Positions 33,298 through 45,396 of a DNA stretch of 64,000 nt are shown in pieces. The translations under genes and the position numbers were made by a program. This stretch comes from Haliotis asinina (lineage: Eukaryota; Mollusca; Gastropoda; Lepetellida; Haliotidae): the NCBI RefSeq assembly GCF_037392515.1, contig NC_090287.1:10855501-10919500 (forward strand), written 5' to 3'. Each line of letters starts with the position of its first letter. Position 1 is the stretch's first letter. Below the pieces are notes generated by a model. It was given only the letters and a program-made list of their open reading frames with translations. It was not told where the DNA came from and made no database searches.

Positions 33298-36200
33298 ATG
33301 GCTGTTTCGGCTCTCGTCTTTGCTGGTTTGGTGGTGAGTTGAAAAAATGTTACGTAATCTCATGAATTTTCAAAGCTCTTTTAATGGTGTACTTTTCGTG
33401 GCAGATAAATTACTTTGGAGTTGTGCTATGTTTCAGGCTTCGATTGTTGCAGAACTTCCCACTGGGTACATCTTAACAGGTAATCAGCACCTGTTTTACA
33501 GATCGAGGATGCTAAACGACCTTCCGTGTAATACCATTTTTCTTAAACGAGTTAATGATTTGGTATGAAATGAACGAAAGCGAGTTTGATACTAAATCTT
33601 AACGAGTTTAATAAAAATGGTATTTCGCGGAAGCGAGTTAAGTATTCTGTTTATTACTCGCCATCGTAAATTGACAAACTGCGGCGAACTTGCCTACTGT
33701 GTGAGGACTGTAAGCTTTCTGGAAGTCAAGAAAGGTCGAGTGAAATTGGACAGAGACATTAGCATTGTGAAGTCACAACTTTGAATCATTTTGACGTTAT
33801 ACGCCAAGCGGTATTAGACTGGTATACTATTGCCGCAGAAGAATTTCACTGCAGTATCTTCCACGGGCGAGTAATAAAAGTAAATAACCGAAACGTGTCC
33901 TTAACATAGAACACTCCAACTTTAAACCAGTATTGTAACCCTATCGTTAAGAAAATTGGTTCATGAAGCCGAGGACACGTATTCGTAAAAACACCGGGTA
34001 ATTACAATATCTACTTTCGACTCTATGCTGCCTTGCTGTGAAATAATTCAGAGACCAGCGTTAACTAAAAGGTGGTCGTTGGCCAGAAAATGAAACTACT
34101 TTCTTTCTAACATGCTCACTCAAAACATTTTTCTAAACCGTGAATTATGATTGGTTTATATCAGTGTATACATGAAATATCATTATTTGCTAAATGTTTA
34201 AAAATGTGAACAGTGCAACCCAACTGCGGTAGTGACAGTAGCAGCGAAGCCTCCATCGCCATCCTCGCCGACTTTGACATCACTGCTAAAGCAGTGTGTG
34301 ACAACGGAGAGTTCAGCTTCGAACGTAGAGACCCAGTCCACTACAATCTGAATTTGGTCTACCCAGGATCAACGAGCCAAGACAAGTGCATATTTAAGGT
34401 GGGTGTCTCGTCAGGTTGTATTTTCAGCATCACAGTTCCATTGATTTCATCTGAATTGGCTATTTACTGATCTTACATATCCTGAAACGCATGCTGACAT
34501 TTAAAACAGTGTAACCACGTATGTTAACAATTGCGACCTCTTAATTATGTAGATGTTTTATACATATCGTTCACAATTCAAGGAATAATTGCAAAATTAG
34601 AACACTTGAAATATTTATAAATACTACTCAACTGAGTCCCCATATGCTTTGACACTTAGACCATTGTGGCATGGTAACCAAGACCAGAGGACATTCTTGC
34701 ACCTCCAAACTTGATATCATATGTTTGTTCGATCGCACGATGGCCAGGATCCGCCTCACAGCCGGTGCACGATCCAAACTCTTGGCGCTATTTTCCCCCT
34801 TGCAGAGAAAACCGAACTCCGAAAAGTTTGAGGTAACCATTTCGGTGTCCTTCGGGAAGTCGAGTGAGACAATTCACAGAAAGGGAGAGACGTACACAGT
34901 CACCTGTCCTAACAGCAACGACGACGGGGGCTCCAGTCAGGGGTCAAACCAGGAGTCCAGCCAGGGCTCCAACGATAGGTACGTTCCGTACAAACCCATG
35001 GTGACTCTTTATAAAACAGATCCACAGCAAGATTGTCAAAGGCGACTAAGTTCACAAGGAACTCCTATTAGATAACATGACTGATTGCGTTCTGCATACA
35101 GTTAATCCTAGCTCGAGAACATGCAAGCTGCTGTATTATCTGCTGACGATCAGAAAATTGTAAGCATCAGTTGAAATAGCTAGACGTGAGCGAATGAGTG
35201 CATGTGATCGAGACCGAAAGGATATGAATCATGCTGTAGATCACCGGAGTGTCTGGTTCAGACTCGATTATTTAGTCCGCCGCCTTATATAGCTGAAATA
35301 TTGCCGAATGAGGCGTAAATTGTCATTCACAAAACTTGAATAGTTCCGAGAAGCCAATGTTTGTCGTGAGCTGTTGCGTTTATTAGGCAACGGTGTAGCC
35401 TTGGGCGAATAAAGTAACAATGTTAGGTGAGTCAAACCATCATGACATTCAGGTGATTGTAAGGCTCATACGTTGACCTACTTGAACTGCCGTTGCTCAG
35501 AAGTCTCGCGACTCGGTGATCTGAGTGCTGCGTCTTTGACTACTTAAGGCCACTTCTATTGTTTAGACTATAGCTCCAGTAGGTACCGATGATACAGATA
35601 CAGTGCTCCCGACGTGCCTCTATAATCAACGTTTATGCATTATCACGTGTATATAGATCGTCTTAGGTTGACGGCAGCCGAGGAAATTCAGCCCGGAAAA
35701 AGAAACAAATCTAAGATTACCTTGCATATGACTGACGTAATGGGAACAGACTTGAGTGAACAGAATGTACACCTGAAGAGTATGGTGCTGCTGACGGCGA
35801 CCAGTGATGGTACGTGTTCAGTAGCTCTCGCACACCTGGCTGTCCCTTTCTCTGCACTCCTCCTTCGTAACAGAACTGTCAAAAAAAAAATTTTTTATGA
35901 TAATTTGTTAAACAATTTTGTCATTTTTAGGACAATTCTGTAAAAACCTCAGAGTTGGTATGTTTTAATTATGATCAGCTTTTCAATGAGTATTTTATGT
36001 TTCTTAGTTTCCGAGTTTGCAATTCATCGGTCCGCTTTTGAGTAGTAGTACCTTGACCTAATCGTGATCATTTTGTGGGAGGGCATGCTGGCTGAATACA
36101 TTCGCTCGAGAAAACAAGGGATGTTCTTAAAATGTGCGACAGATATGAATTTGTACGACTGTTGCTTTTCCGGAAATGTTGCTTAGTTCGAATGTTGTGA

Positions 36201-39200
36201 CAACAAAACCTCTTCAATAACCTCTGGCCCATCCCCTCCCCTATCTACCTCCTAACCACCTCGCCCAACCCCTTGTGTATCTCCTGGCTCTCTCCTCAGT
36301 TCCTCACCGACTAGCTCGCTCATCTAGACCCCTCGCCCTTCTCCCCACCTACCTCCTTTCCATCATCATCATATCCCACCCAAATCGACAGAACTGTGCA
36401 ACAACAATTAAACAGATGCGCAATCCTTCTGAAGGTTGTTGGGTTTGTTCCGATTATTCCGATCTGTCATGGTTTCATTCAGGTGCTGAACACGAACTTG
36501 GCATCAAGCCTGTCACCTGTAATGCCGTCTCTCTCGCCACCAGGAAAAGCTACACCATCCTGAAAGCTGGGTATGTAATGCCATACCTTGCATTAAATCA
36601 CTAAAGGAGTCATGTCAATTGTTCTTTGAGCTTTTAGCATAAATAATTAACTAGCCTACGGCAATTATTTCTGTTAAAAAAAGCCCCATAAAATTATATA
36701 TATGTTGACGATCTTCATGTCTAATTCATTACAGTAGTAAGCCCTCCTGGTGTAAGCTGTGTAATGTCATTTACAGAAACTACCTCGTAAGGTGATTAAC
36801 CTATACCTAACGTTCGATTTTACACGTGTGGCACGGTAGCCAGGTGGGTAGTGTTACACTCAAGTATTTCGCTTAAAGGTAAATATTTCGTGGAGTTAAC
36901 AAAATAGCGAACTTCTATCACTGCTGAAACAATTCTGTAGTCATACCTGGCTATAGAATACACAACCAATGCGGTTGAACGTTGAGCAAAATAGATTGTA
37001 ACTGAAGGGCGATAAGTCTGGATGGCTTGAAGTCATATGTCTTGTCATAGACATTTCGTCAAAGTACCCGTAAATCGGTTACTATGTATTGCACACACAT
37101 CTTCCCATTCAGACCAACAACTGTTTTTTCTGTAACTATTAGCCCTACAGCAAACCGCCCAAGTATGTCGTCATTTTGCACTGACCGGAACAGTGTTGAA
37201 ACGTCCTTAAAATGTTGCCGTTCAACCGTGTTATTCCCCCATACTGTATCTAATGTATATATGTGTGTGTATAATGTTAGGCTATACGCTGACAACAAAG
37301 CAAGCATTGTTCAATGAGCAACAAGTGATATACACCTATGGTTATGAACATCGGGTCATCTGCGTTTTGGATTTAAAATCCATACCCGAACTTCATTTAA
37401 TCTAGACGTTCCCATTTTAACTATCATCTAGTAATATATTCCAGCCAAGTAAAATATATTTTCATATAATTTTTGAATAGATATATATGTATCTATATCC
37501 ATCTATATATATATATATCTCTGTCTGTATATCTCTATATCTTCAAAAAAGGAGGGGGACGGTACTTTCAATGTACGATTGTCAAACCTGATTCAGTCCC
37601 AGATATCCCTCAATGTTGATACAATAATGGCGGGTGTTTTGAGAATGCATCACCACATGGACTTCGAAGCAAAGCTGTTCCTACAGTTATCTCCTGGTTT
37701 ACAGGTTTTCAGGTTTACAACTTTTAGTCAGTGTGATGTGACCCTGAAAACCCTGATCATGAACAGATGCAAAAAAAAAAATTATTGGAAAAAATGGTCT
37801 ACAGTGATTTATCGATCTGCCTTCAAAAACGTCAAGATTCCTAATGACACCCCATGCATGTGCTTCCCATGAATTGTGTTTACTTGTGGTGATAACGTGA
37901 AATGATGCTGCATACACAAGATGAATGCCATTGTAACATTCCTTAATGGGTTTTCTTTCTACCAGACTTCAAAGTTCAGGTTCCCCTACTTATAGACAAT
38001 ATTTAAAAACAAAGGAGCATATTGATCGGATGGGTTTGTGTCTTAGACAGAAATGTGCTAACCCGTGAAGATCAGGTTGGTATTGGTCTTAAGCAACCCA
38101 TACTTACAAGAGGCGACTAACAGGATCAGTGTGCCAGATTTGTGTACGCTTGCCATTGTTGTAATCCAAATCATCAGATCGGTGTTCATGTCCCTGGCTG
38201 GCTGGTCCAGACTGTATTATTCAGACTGCCATCAACCTGCTGTGATAATGATCAACAAATGTTTATGTAGCCTTGGTTGCCCAGTGTAGATCCAACTTAA
38301 ATGACAAAACAGCCGTAACAAACCGGTACAACAATATAATTAACATTTTAGACCAAAACAGTGAACCATCGTTATACTTTGCACAAAAGCAAGATTGATG
38401 GATAGAATTCTTAACAGGGGATATCTTTAAAAGACCTTTAACAGATTTGCCACGCTTGCTAAATCAACCTGAGTGTGGAGATGAGTAAGTCAGTTATACA
38501 AGACACGTGAAAATCCGGGTTTGAACTGGGCGACCAACCTGACCTAGTACTTCACTACGTAGACTGATGCTCATGCTGTTGATCACTTGTCTGGTCCAGA
38601 TTCCATACGTTCAGTCAGCTTTTGCTTTTATATAGCCCTAATTTTGCGGAATTCGGCATAAAATAAACAAAACTGAAAGACATCAGGCACAGTGGACCCG
38701 TTCAGTGGCATGGGTCAGGTGTCCTCAATGATTGTGTTGACGCTACTGCCCTTTAACTGGCACTGCCGCCATGATCGTGCGATACTGAGTGAGCCTCTGA
38801 TCTCTAACATGCTCATTATATCGCAGTCAATATGGTACCATGGGACAGACGGCATGCATCTTATTTGCTGTGAAAGTCACGGAAGAGCTTTAAAATGTCA
38901 TGGCCAATCTGAGGAACATTGCATATGCGCATTTCTATGCGCTTTCTGCAGGGGAAGGTGGATTGCTGAATCGCAAGAACATGACACTTCTGTATATCTC
39001 ACTGGCGCTTCCAAACTCATCTCTCAACAGGCATTGTGATTTTTCACTGGTCAGGCAAAATTCCTGGTAACTGAAAGGCCATACCTCCCCTGACGTGGAG
39101 CATTTCCAAAACGCCATGTCCTTGTTTTCGATTAATGTGTTACCTTAATGAATGACTTGTTCGTTACTTATAAATATTCTAGGAAGTGGAACATATGTCA

Positions 39201-42200
39201 TTGTTTCAAGCCCAGACCTTTTCGTTTCCAACAGTAGTTACTCTTGGGAAGATATGACGTGGGATGAGAATGGGCCAAACATGCATTTATTTTTCTTGGT
39301 TTTCCAAGAGGCGTTAAGCACTGTGAATGTCGGTTTACGAATATAGGATACTTGATCTTTTAGACCATGAAAGAAGCGATCAATGAAACCAGACAAGCTC
39401 AGTTGGCCTAATTTCAACAAGACTATCGGAATAAGTGTATGGATGATCAACTGCTTTAGTGTACACTCTAAGATGCTTCGGTGAAAGATCAAAGGTGCCG
39501 ACAGTCCTTTATCAAACGATAATGTGCACCACCTGCAATACGTCATAATGCATGTCAGTTGTCAAATTGAGGAAAATGAACTCATACCGACTTTCAAACA
39601 CAGGCTGGCTACCCGCCGTCGCTGTAATGTAGAACACAGTTTTCAACCATTTGGAAACTTGACATTCTTATTGAACTTGCTCTAGAATGCCCCTCAGACA
39701 GGTTCAAACTCTAATATTTTGTTGTTTCCTAATCAGTTGTTTTAACATCAAGATCTGCTTGTCTTTATGCTGCTGTAACCTTTGGTGACAACGCATGATG
39801 TTGTTATGATGTAATGTTATCGAAAAATAATAAGTAACAATCCTCAGTAACAAATATGGATATAAAATATCATCGTGAGGTCAGTGTTATCGGATAATGA
39901 GTATTGTATTCAACTATTCGGTACCCAACAGATGCGGTGACGGACAGGTGTTGCCCAAGACCAGAGGATTTGTGACATTAGGCCTCGTCACCCGAAGCCC
40001 TTACTTTGAGGTTTTCAGTATTGATGGAGAGGAAGAAATGAAATTTGAATGCAATTTTACCATTTGTGCTCGCAAGTGTGACGGGGTGAGTTTATGGCCA
40101 AAGATCTTCTCGTTGATACGGTGTGAAAAATATAGTTTCTCAGTCCATCTTCATTTCAGACCCGTAAGGGTCCTGGGTAGAATTGGTCGTCAGCAACCCA
40201 TGCTTGCCATAAAGGCCACTATGCGGTAAGAGGCGGCGACTAACAGGATCGGGTGGTTCGCTGACTTGGTTAACACATATCATCGGTTCCCAATTGCGCA
40301 GAACGATGCTCATGTTGTTGGTCACTGTATTGTCTGGTCCAGACTCGATTCTTTACAGACCGCCACCATATAGCTGGAATATTTCCGAATATTTCTATTT
40401 CTGGGGCGTCAAACTTAACTCGCTCCATTTGACGGGGAAATGGTATAAGTCATCCAAGATCAGTGCTCCATTTAAATCGCGAGTGTAAAAAACCCAATCT
40501 GACTAATACAAAGCTTTAAGAGCCATAACTGTGCTTGTTTATATTCAATGAACTACAGTAACTGTTATGAAACGAAGAAATCTTACTGCTAGACACATAT
40601 TAGGTGATCCTGCGCACTAAACGCATTTTTGACAAGAGAGGTGGTACAACGAATTGGGCGCCGCACCTCGGCTTATTGTGGTTCGTGCAGGGGGTGAAAA
40701 CGGTTTTGTTCCACATGCTTTGCTTGTTTTTGATTCCAAACTCAAATCAGCAGACTATCATGACGAGATGAACTTTGATAATTTTTCCAAATGGCTCCAG
40801 GGAAAGTTGATCCCAAACCTTCAACTGCACTGTCATCGTTATGGATAATGCACCATATCATAGCATGTCCGACAACCGCCAACAGAAAAGATGACATAAA
40901 AGCGTGGCTACAAAGGCACAATATCTCATTTGATGAGAAAATGCTTAAAGCCAAACTATTGTTTCTTGCAAAATCCAACAAATCGGGCCCTGTCTACAGA
41001 ATAGACACGATGTTGAAACACGGTCATGATGTGCTACGTCTCCGTCCATACCACGCAGAACTAAACCCGATTGAGTTTATTTGGGCAAATGTGAAAAATT
41101 ATGTCGCTTCACAAAACTTGCAGTTCACAAAAAGTTCCTTAAGAGTTGCCATAAATGAAAGCATGTCTGCGATCGGTGCAAAAGAATGGTCGGAATGTTG
41201 TAAACATGTTAAAACAATTGAAGATGGTTCCTGGCAATGCAAAATCGCAGTAGAAAGGGAAATTGACAGACTAGTGATTGACTTTGGACTTGCAAGTGAT
41301 TCAGACACCGAGACTGATTCAGAGAGTGATAATTAAAGCATAAATCAGTACGTCAGTCTAATTTTCCAGCATTGTTGTCTTGTATAATAATTGACACATA
41401 CTATATCAGGTTTTTACTGTTCCCATACTTTGTCATAAAAGAGTAATCTTTGGTGAGTTGTCTGTATTTTATATTTTTTAGTCACAGATAAATCTACAGA
41501 GTATGGTACTGAGTAATCCCCCAAACCGACAAATTTGTGTACAAAGATATTTCTCACTGACTTATCAATGTCAAAAGGTATTTTCAGTTTTCTGTACACA
41601 ATTTTGGTGACCGTAATAAAAATGACAAACTTGGAAATATTACTTGAATACTAACCATTTCTCTGGAACCAGTTATATAAATTTCCAATGCATGTATTCC
41701 CTGTCGATCACCAGCGGAATTATGGACGAAAATCAGCCCGTACAGAGAAATAGGAACAAAATTATGGGATAAAAATATTTCCCCTTGCTACTCTGATTGA
41801 TTTAGCCACCACCATTCAGTTATTATCTATTTAATATTTAGATGACCCATTAAAACACCGCATATTCCTTCGAATGGTAAGACTGCAATTTCAGGCATAA
41901 GATACTGATATTCCACGCTAACCTTTAGTTAAGACGAAGACAAATAGATGATTGGAGCATTGACAAGCATTTTAGATATTCAACAATTTTGTTAACCCCC
42001 ACCAGGAAAATGTCATTTGCTTCGTGGAATGGATCGGTGGTCCGAAACATATTTGCTCCGTATATTGTGTTGATTCAATTCGTTGGGATGGTACCTGTTC
42101 CCAAATCGAGTGTACTATAACAATTCATGCGTGAAGCGCACGGGGAAAATGAACTCCTCGATATTTATCAGACAACAACCTGTCTCCCTCTTGTTTCAAG

Positions 42201-43374
42201 TGGATCGTCCTGTGGGGCGTTCCCAAGTATGCAAATTGGGGTCATTTGTCAGGTCGTGGATCATCGTATATGTGTTTACTAGTAAGAGGTCAGTTTCATG
42301 CTTTTCACCTAGGTCATGTGACGGATCTCAACCTATTTAAAGTTGGCGTGTTAATTTTTGTCCCCGCAGAGTTCGTGTACGACCAGTAGGAACAGAAGAG
42401 GGACTTTCTTTGGCGAATATTGTAAGTTCTTGCAATCGATAATCTCGTCACCAAGACTTTTTGTAGGCACATACAGCACACCAAGCCCCATGTTGGTTGT
42501 GGGGACATTGCCACGACTTTCGACACCAAGCTTGACATGCCTTATTAATAATTACGTGATAGCCACATCTTGGGTTAAAACAGTTGTCCTGTTCGGTTCT
42601 GCCTTGCACAAAGTTGCTCCCGCAATTGCCCAAAGGTTTGTCCCAACTGGGGTGTATTGATTATTTATTACTGCATGTTGCAAAAACTAACAACTGCTCA
42701 ATGTCCACACCACTGATCCACATTCATAGAATCCGTTAATGAATATTAGAAATAGTATTCAGCAGCCTACGATTCTACGCTGCGAGTAACAAGACATGTG
42801 ATCGGACTTAGTTCATCCATTCCTAATTGCGTACATTAATAACGCTGATCACCGGATTGTCTGGTCCAGTCGTCAGTATTTACAGACCGCCACCGTAAGA
42901 ATATTGCTGAGTGCGGCATTAATGAACCACACTCACAAAAAAAAAAACGCTCATGAAGGATAAAAACTTCATTAACCATCGAACGCTTCTCACACGCTGT
43001 TAGTCACCAGTATGCCCTTCCGTACGGATGTATATTTTGAGTGAAAACTGATTTCCTAACCACTGGTGCTCTGAAACCAATCAGTATCTATTAATAACAT
43101 ATTGCCTGTTTCAGTTGCAGACTATCAGAGTAACGTTGTAGCATCCTCTGCTATCGTTCCACGCATCCCTATAATCGCGGTCAGTCGTCCAGAGCAAGCC
43201 TCACTGGGCCGGGTGATCCTGGAGCGACATGTTGACCGCGGTCGAGGACGTTTCTGGGTTGCTGTCTTAATTCTGGGATCTCTCGCTTTCCTGTCGGTCA
43301 TCCTAACTATCACCATATGTATATTTACTCCACACAAAACAGCAAGACCGAAATCAGTGCCGCCTGTTGATTAA
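33298..43374 (+). CDS. membrane-anchored ZP-domain protein (egg-coat type)
   Basis: Coding exons are 33298-33333, 33437-33479, 34214-34398, 34806-34978, 35667-35809, 36483-36570, 39932-40085, 42370-42421 and 43115-43374. All have GT-AG borders and matching phases, and total 1134 nt (377 aa plus stop). Residues 1-18 form a signal peptide (MAVSALVFAGLVASIVAE). ZP-N spans about 28-124 with Cys31, 55, 85 and 122. The linker at 123-148 is rich in Ser, Gln, Asn and Gly, with SSQGSN repeated. ZP-C spans about 195-280 with Cys206, 224, 263, 268, 272 and 277, and contains RSPYFEVFSIDG and CNFTICARKCDG. A furin-type site RNRR is at 281-284. A hydrophobic patch (about 299-314) precedes a transmembrane helix at 339-362 and a short basic tail. 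ZP proteins are secreted as membrane precursors, cleaved at this site and polymerise. Abalone vitelline envelope ZP proteins share the layout, so an egg-coat role is inferred. An acceptor (TTGTAG) just before the ATG implies a 5' non-coding exon. Confidence 0.87.
35220..35330 (+). mobile_element. SINE 3' fragment in ZP gene intron
   Basis: ATCATGCTGTAGATCACCGG, GTTCAGACTCGATTATTTAG and a diverged GCGTAAA tail match the 3' half of the main SINE. Confidence 0.75.
38055..38250 (+). mobile_element. degenerate SINE in ZP gene intron
   Basis: CCCGTGAAGATCAGGTTGG, AAGAGGCGACTAACAGGATC and GGCTGGTCCAGACTGTATTA match the main SINE in order. Confidence 0.7.
38503..38672 (+). mobile_element. very degenerate SINE in ZP gene intron
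   Basis: ACTGATGCTCATGCTGTTGA and TGTCTGGTCCAGATTCC are clear. The 5' third is strongly altered and the tail reads TTCGGCATAAAATAAAC. Confidence 0.65.
38690..39931. other. ZP gene intron, no feature recognised
   Basis: This is part of the 3.4-kb intron between the exons at 36483-36570 and 39932-40085. A 115-codon open frame (38692-39039, plus) has many Cys and His codons but no recognisable domain and no supported borders. Confidence 0.4.
40159..40432 (+). mobile_element. SINE in ZP gene intron
   Basis: A nearly complete copy from GACCCGTAAGGGTCCTGGG to a GGGGCGTCAAACTTAACTCG tail, with a small tandem expansion of ATATTTC near the end. Confidence 0.88.
40627..41336 (+). pseudogene. broken DDE-type transposase (IS630/pogo-like family)
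   Basis: Three reading frames together give the C-terminal two thirds of a DDE_3-type transposase common in invertebrate genomes. The first has GENGFVPHALLVFDSK then YHDEMNFDNFSKWLQGKLIP. A second frame carries the catalytic VIVMDNAPYHS at about 40825-40860. A third runs from about 40880 (DDIKAWLQRHNISFDEKML) through LRPYHAELNPIEFIWANVKN to a Ser/Asp/Glu-rich C-terminus ending at 41336. At least two frameshifts separate them. The N-terminal DNA-binding part is missing. It lies in the sense direction inside an intron of the ZP gene. Confidence 0.85.
41337..42369. other. ZP gene intron, no feature recognised
   Basis: Non-coding DNA between the transposase remnant and the furin-site exon. Confidence 0.4.
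42785..42937 (+). mobile_element. SINE 3' half in ZP gene intron
   Basis: CTGATCACCGGATTGTCTGG and TTTACAGACCGCCACC with a GAGTGCGGCATTAATG tail match the main SINE. Confidence 0.8.
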
Positions 43375-43464
43375 ATGCGATGTACCTAATCGGTTGTCTC
43401 TTTATTGGAGGAATTAACTTTACTGGGCATGTGGATTCCTTGTAGGAACTGTCCTCAAGCAGCT

Positions 43465-43640
43465 ACTATACGAATGTGGTCAAGCTCGGCGATACAAAGC
43501 TTCCATTTGGTGTCGCCCCGGTAGTACTTCGTCATGCCGAAAACACGGATTCAATTGCCGTGGGTACCTTGTGTGAATCCCATTTCAATCCCAGCCATAT
43601 TATTGGAATATTAAGAGAGGTATAACCAAACTCGCTCATG
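43465..43640 (+). mobile_element. tRNA-derived SINE, degenerate
   Basis: CGTCATGCCGAAAACACGG, GATTCAATTGCCGTGGGTAC and TGTGAATCCCATTTC match the second SINE family. The A-box region is diverged. It lies just downstream of the ZP gene stop. Confidence 0.65.
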
Positions 43641-43786
43641 TATCTCTATGAACTATGGTTTGCCTGGCACATACACTTTGGAGATGATTACTAGTTCCTT
43701 CTCACTAAAACATGGCAATATTGAACTTCCAGATAATTATGCAAAACGGATCGAGACTGGTTTCAACAATTTCTAAGTATGAAGGA

Positions 43787-44035
43787 CCCGTGTAGGTCCC
43801 GGGTTAGAATAGATCTTCAGCAACCCATCCTTGCCATAAAAAGCGACTATGCTTGTAAGAGGCGACTAACAGGATCGGGTGGTCAGGCTCGCTGATCTGG
43901 TTGACACGTCATCGGTTCCCAATCGCACAGATCGCTGCTCATGTTGTTGATCACTGGATTGTCTGCTTTGGTCCAGATTCGATTTTTTATGGACCGCCGC
44001 TATATGGTTGAGTGCGGCGTAAAACTAAACTCACT
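43787..44035 (+). mobile_element. SINE
   Basis: It runs from ACCCGTGTAGGTCCCGGG to GCGGCGTAAAACTAAACTCA with a small deletion before the tail. Confidence 0.88.
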
Positions 44036-44282
44036 AAGTATGGAGTGCTATATCAGTGTAAATGTTTACAATGAGTCTCGGTCCTGCCATTCACCAATTC
44101 AGACCATCCACCAATTCAGACCATCCACTGACACAGCAGCTTTATGCCTAATGATTTAGGATCCTCCCGTCATGTGGACAGCAATTTCTTACCTGTTGTA
44201 TCACTGCACAGCCTGGTTGCTATATATTACTATGATTAGCGTAAACTCCCTCTCACGTGGTATGGCGGATGCAGCGTCTCAC

Positions 44283-44342
44283 AGGACGACATATATCTGA
44301 AATGTTGCTGAGCGCGGCGTAAAACTAGACTCACTCCCTCTG
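44283..44342 (+). mobile_element. SINE tail fragments
   Basis: GTTGCTGAGCGCGGCGTAAA and a CTCACT end. A second, weaker tail lies at about 44490-44530. Confidence 0.6.
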
Positions 44343-44539
44343 ACAGGAGTTTTGATCTGCGGCAACATAGGTCCCAAATGCCGTAGCCTCTGGTCAACGG
44401 CTTTGATTGGTGAACAGGGACTGGTCAGGCAGATACGCAGTGGGTCCATCGTGAACTGTGGCATAACTCGGTAAACCACTCGCCAGCACACTAATAATTG
44501 CTGATGCGGCGTAAAGCAACATTTACTCCCTCTGCTCTA

Positions 44540-45390
44540 TACTCCAACACCACTCAGAGACAATTTTAAGCGTTTACTTCAACCAGACCCTAATAGAAAT
44601 GCAAGTGTGACTTATTGTGTCGCACACTTTTACAATACCACTACCCACCTGAACGGTATCGAATATGTCGACTTAAAACTGTGACGAGAATTAGTCACAT
44701 CTCATTTATCTTGATAATGGTAACGACTTTCAGGAATGCGACATGTCCAAACACAAATTAAGTTTTCACAATTTCACTAAAGTCCATCTACCGTATTGAA
44801 ATGGCGATCATCCTTGATTCTTGCTTTAATGGGTCTACATTTAATGAACATAACGACGTCGCATGACATGCACGTTTATGTCCTCCACCTGCAATGGAGT
44901 GCTCTTGGCCCAGACTGATGAACTTTCTATTTACCGTTCAGGCTATTACCGTGCATGATCTCATGTAATAAATCGGTCTTTTAGTGGATCCATTTAGGTA
45001 TATTGTAGCAGTTTCCCAGAACAATACCAGCGTATAAACAAATCCATTTGACATTACGGCTTTATAGGCATCAGAGAAATGGTCACATTTGTTCCAGTCA
45101 AGGAAAATAATCAAACTCTGATAATTCGATATCTCGATTGTCTCGATATAACATCTAAGTCGCGGCAAACTCTTTCATAATTTGCCAATATGCACGGTCT
45201 TTTAACTCGATGTGGGTGTCTCGGTATTTCGGATATCTGGATAAAATTTCAAGGTTCCAGAAAGCAAATTTACCCTTTTTACTCGATATTTGCCAAGAAA
45301 CTCTGTATTGAACATGCGTACCCCTCTGAACTGAGGTTGTTTCCACACGTTCACACGCCCGATGCAGCATGGATCAAGGGGATGTGGTTA
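44540..45390. other. no gene recognised
   Basis: Non-coding DNA up to the Tc1/Bari-type element. I see nothing specific. Confidence 0.4.
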
Positions 45391-45396
45391 ACTATA

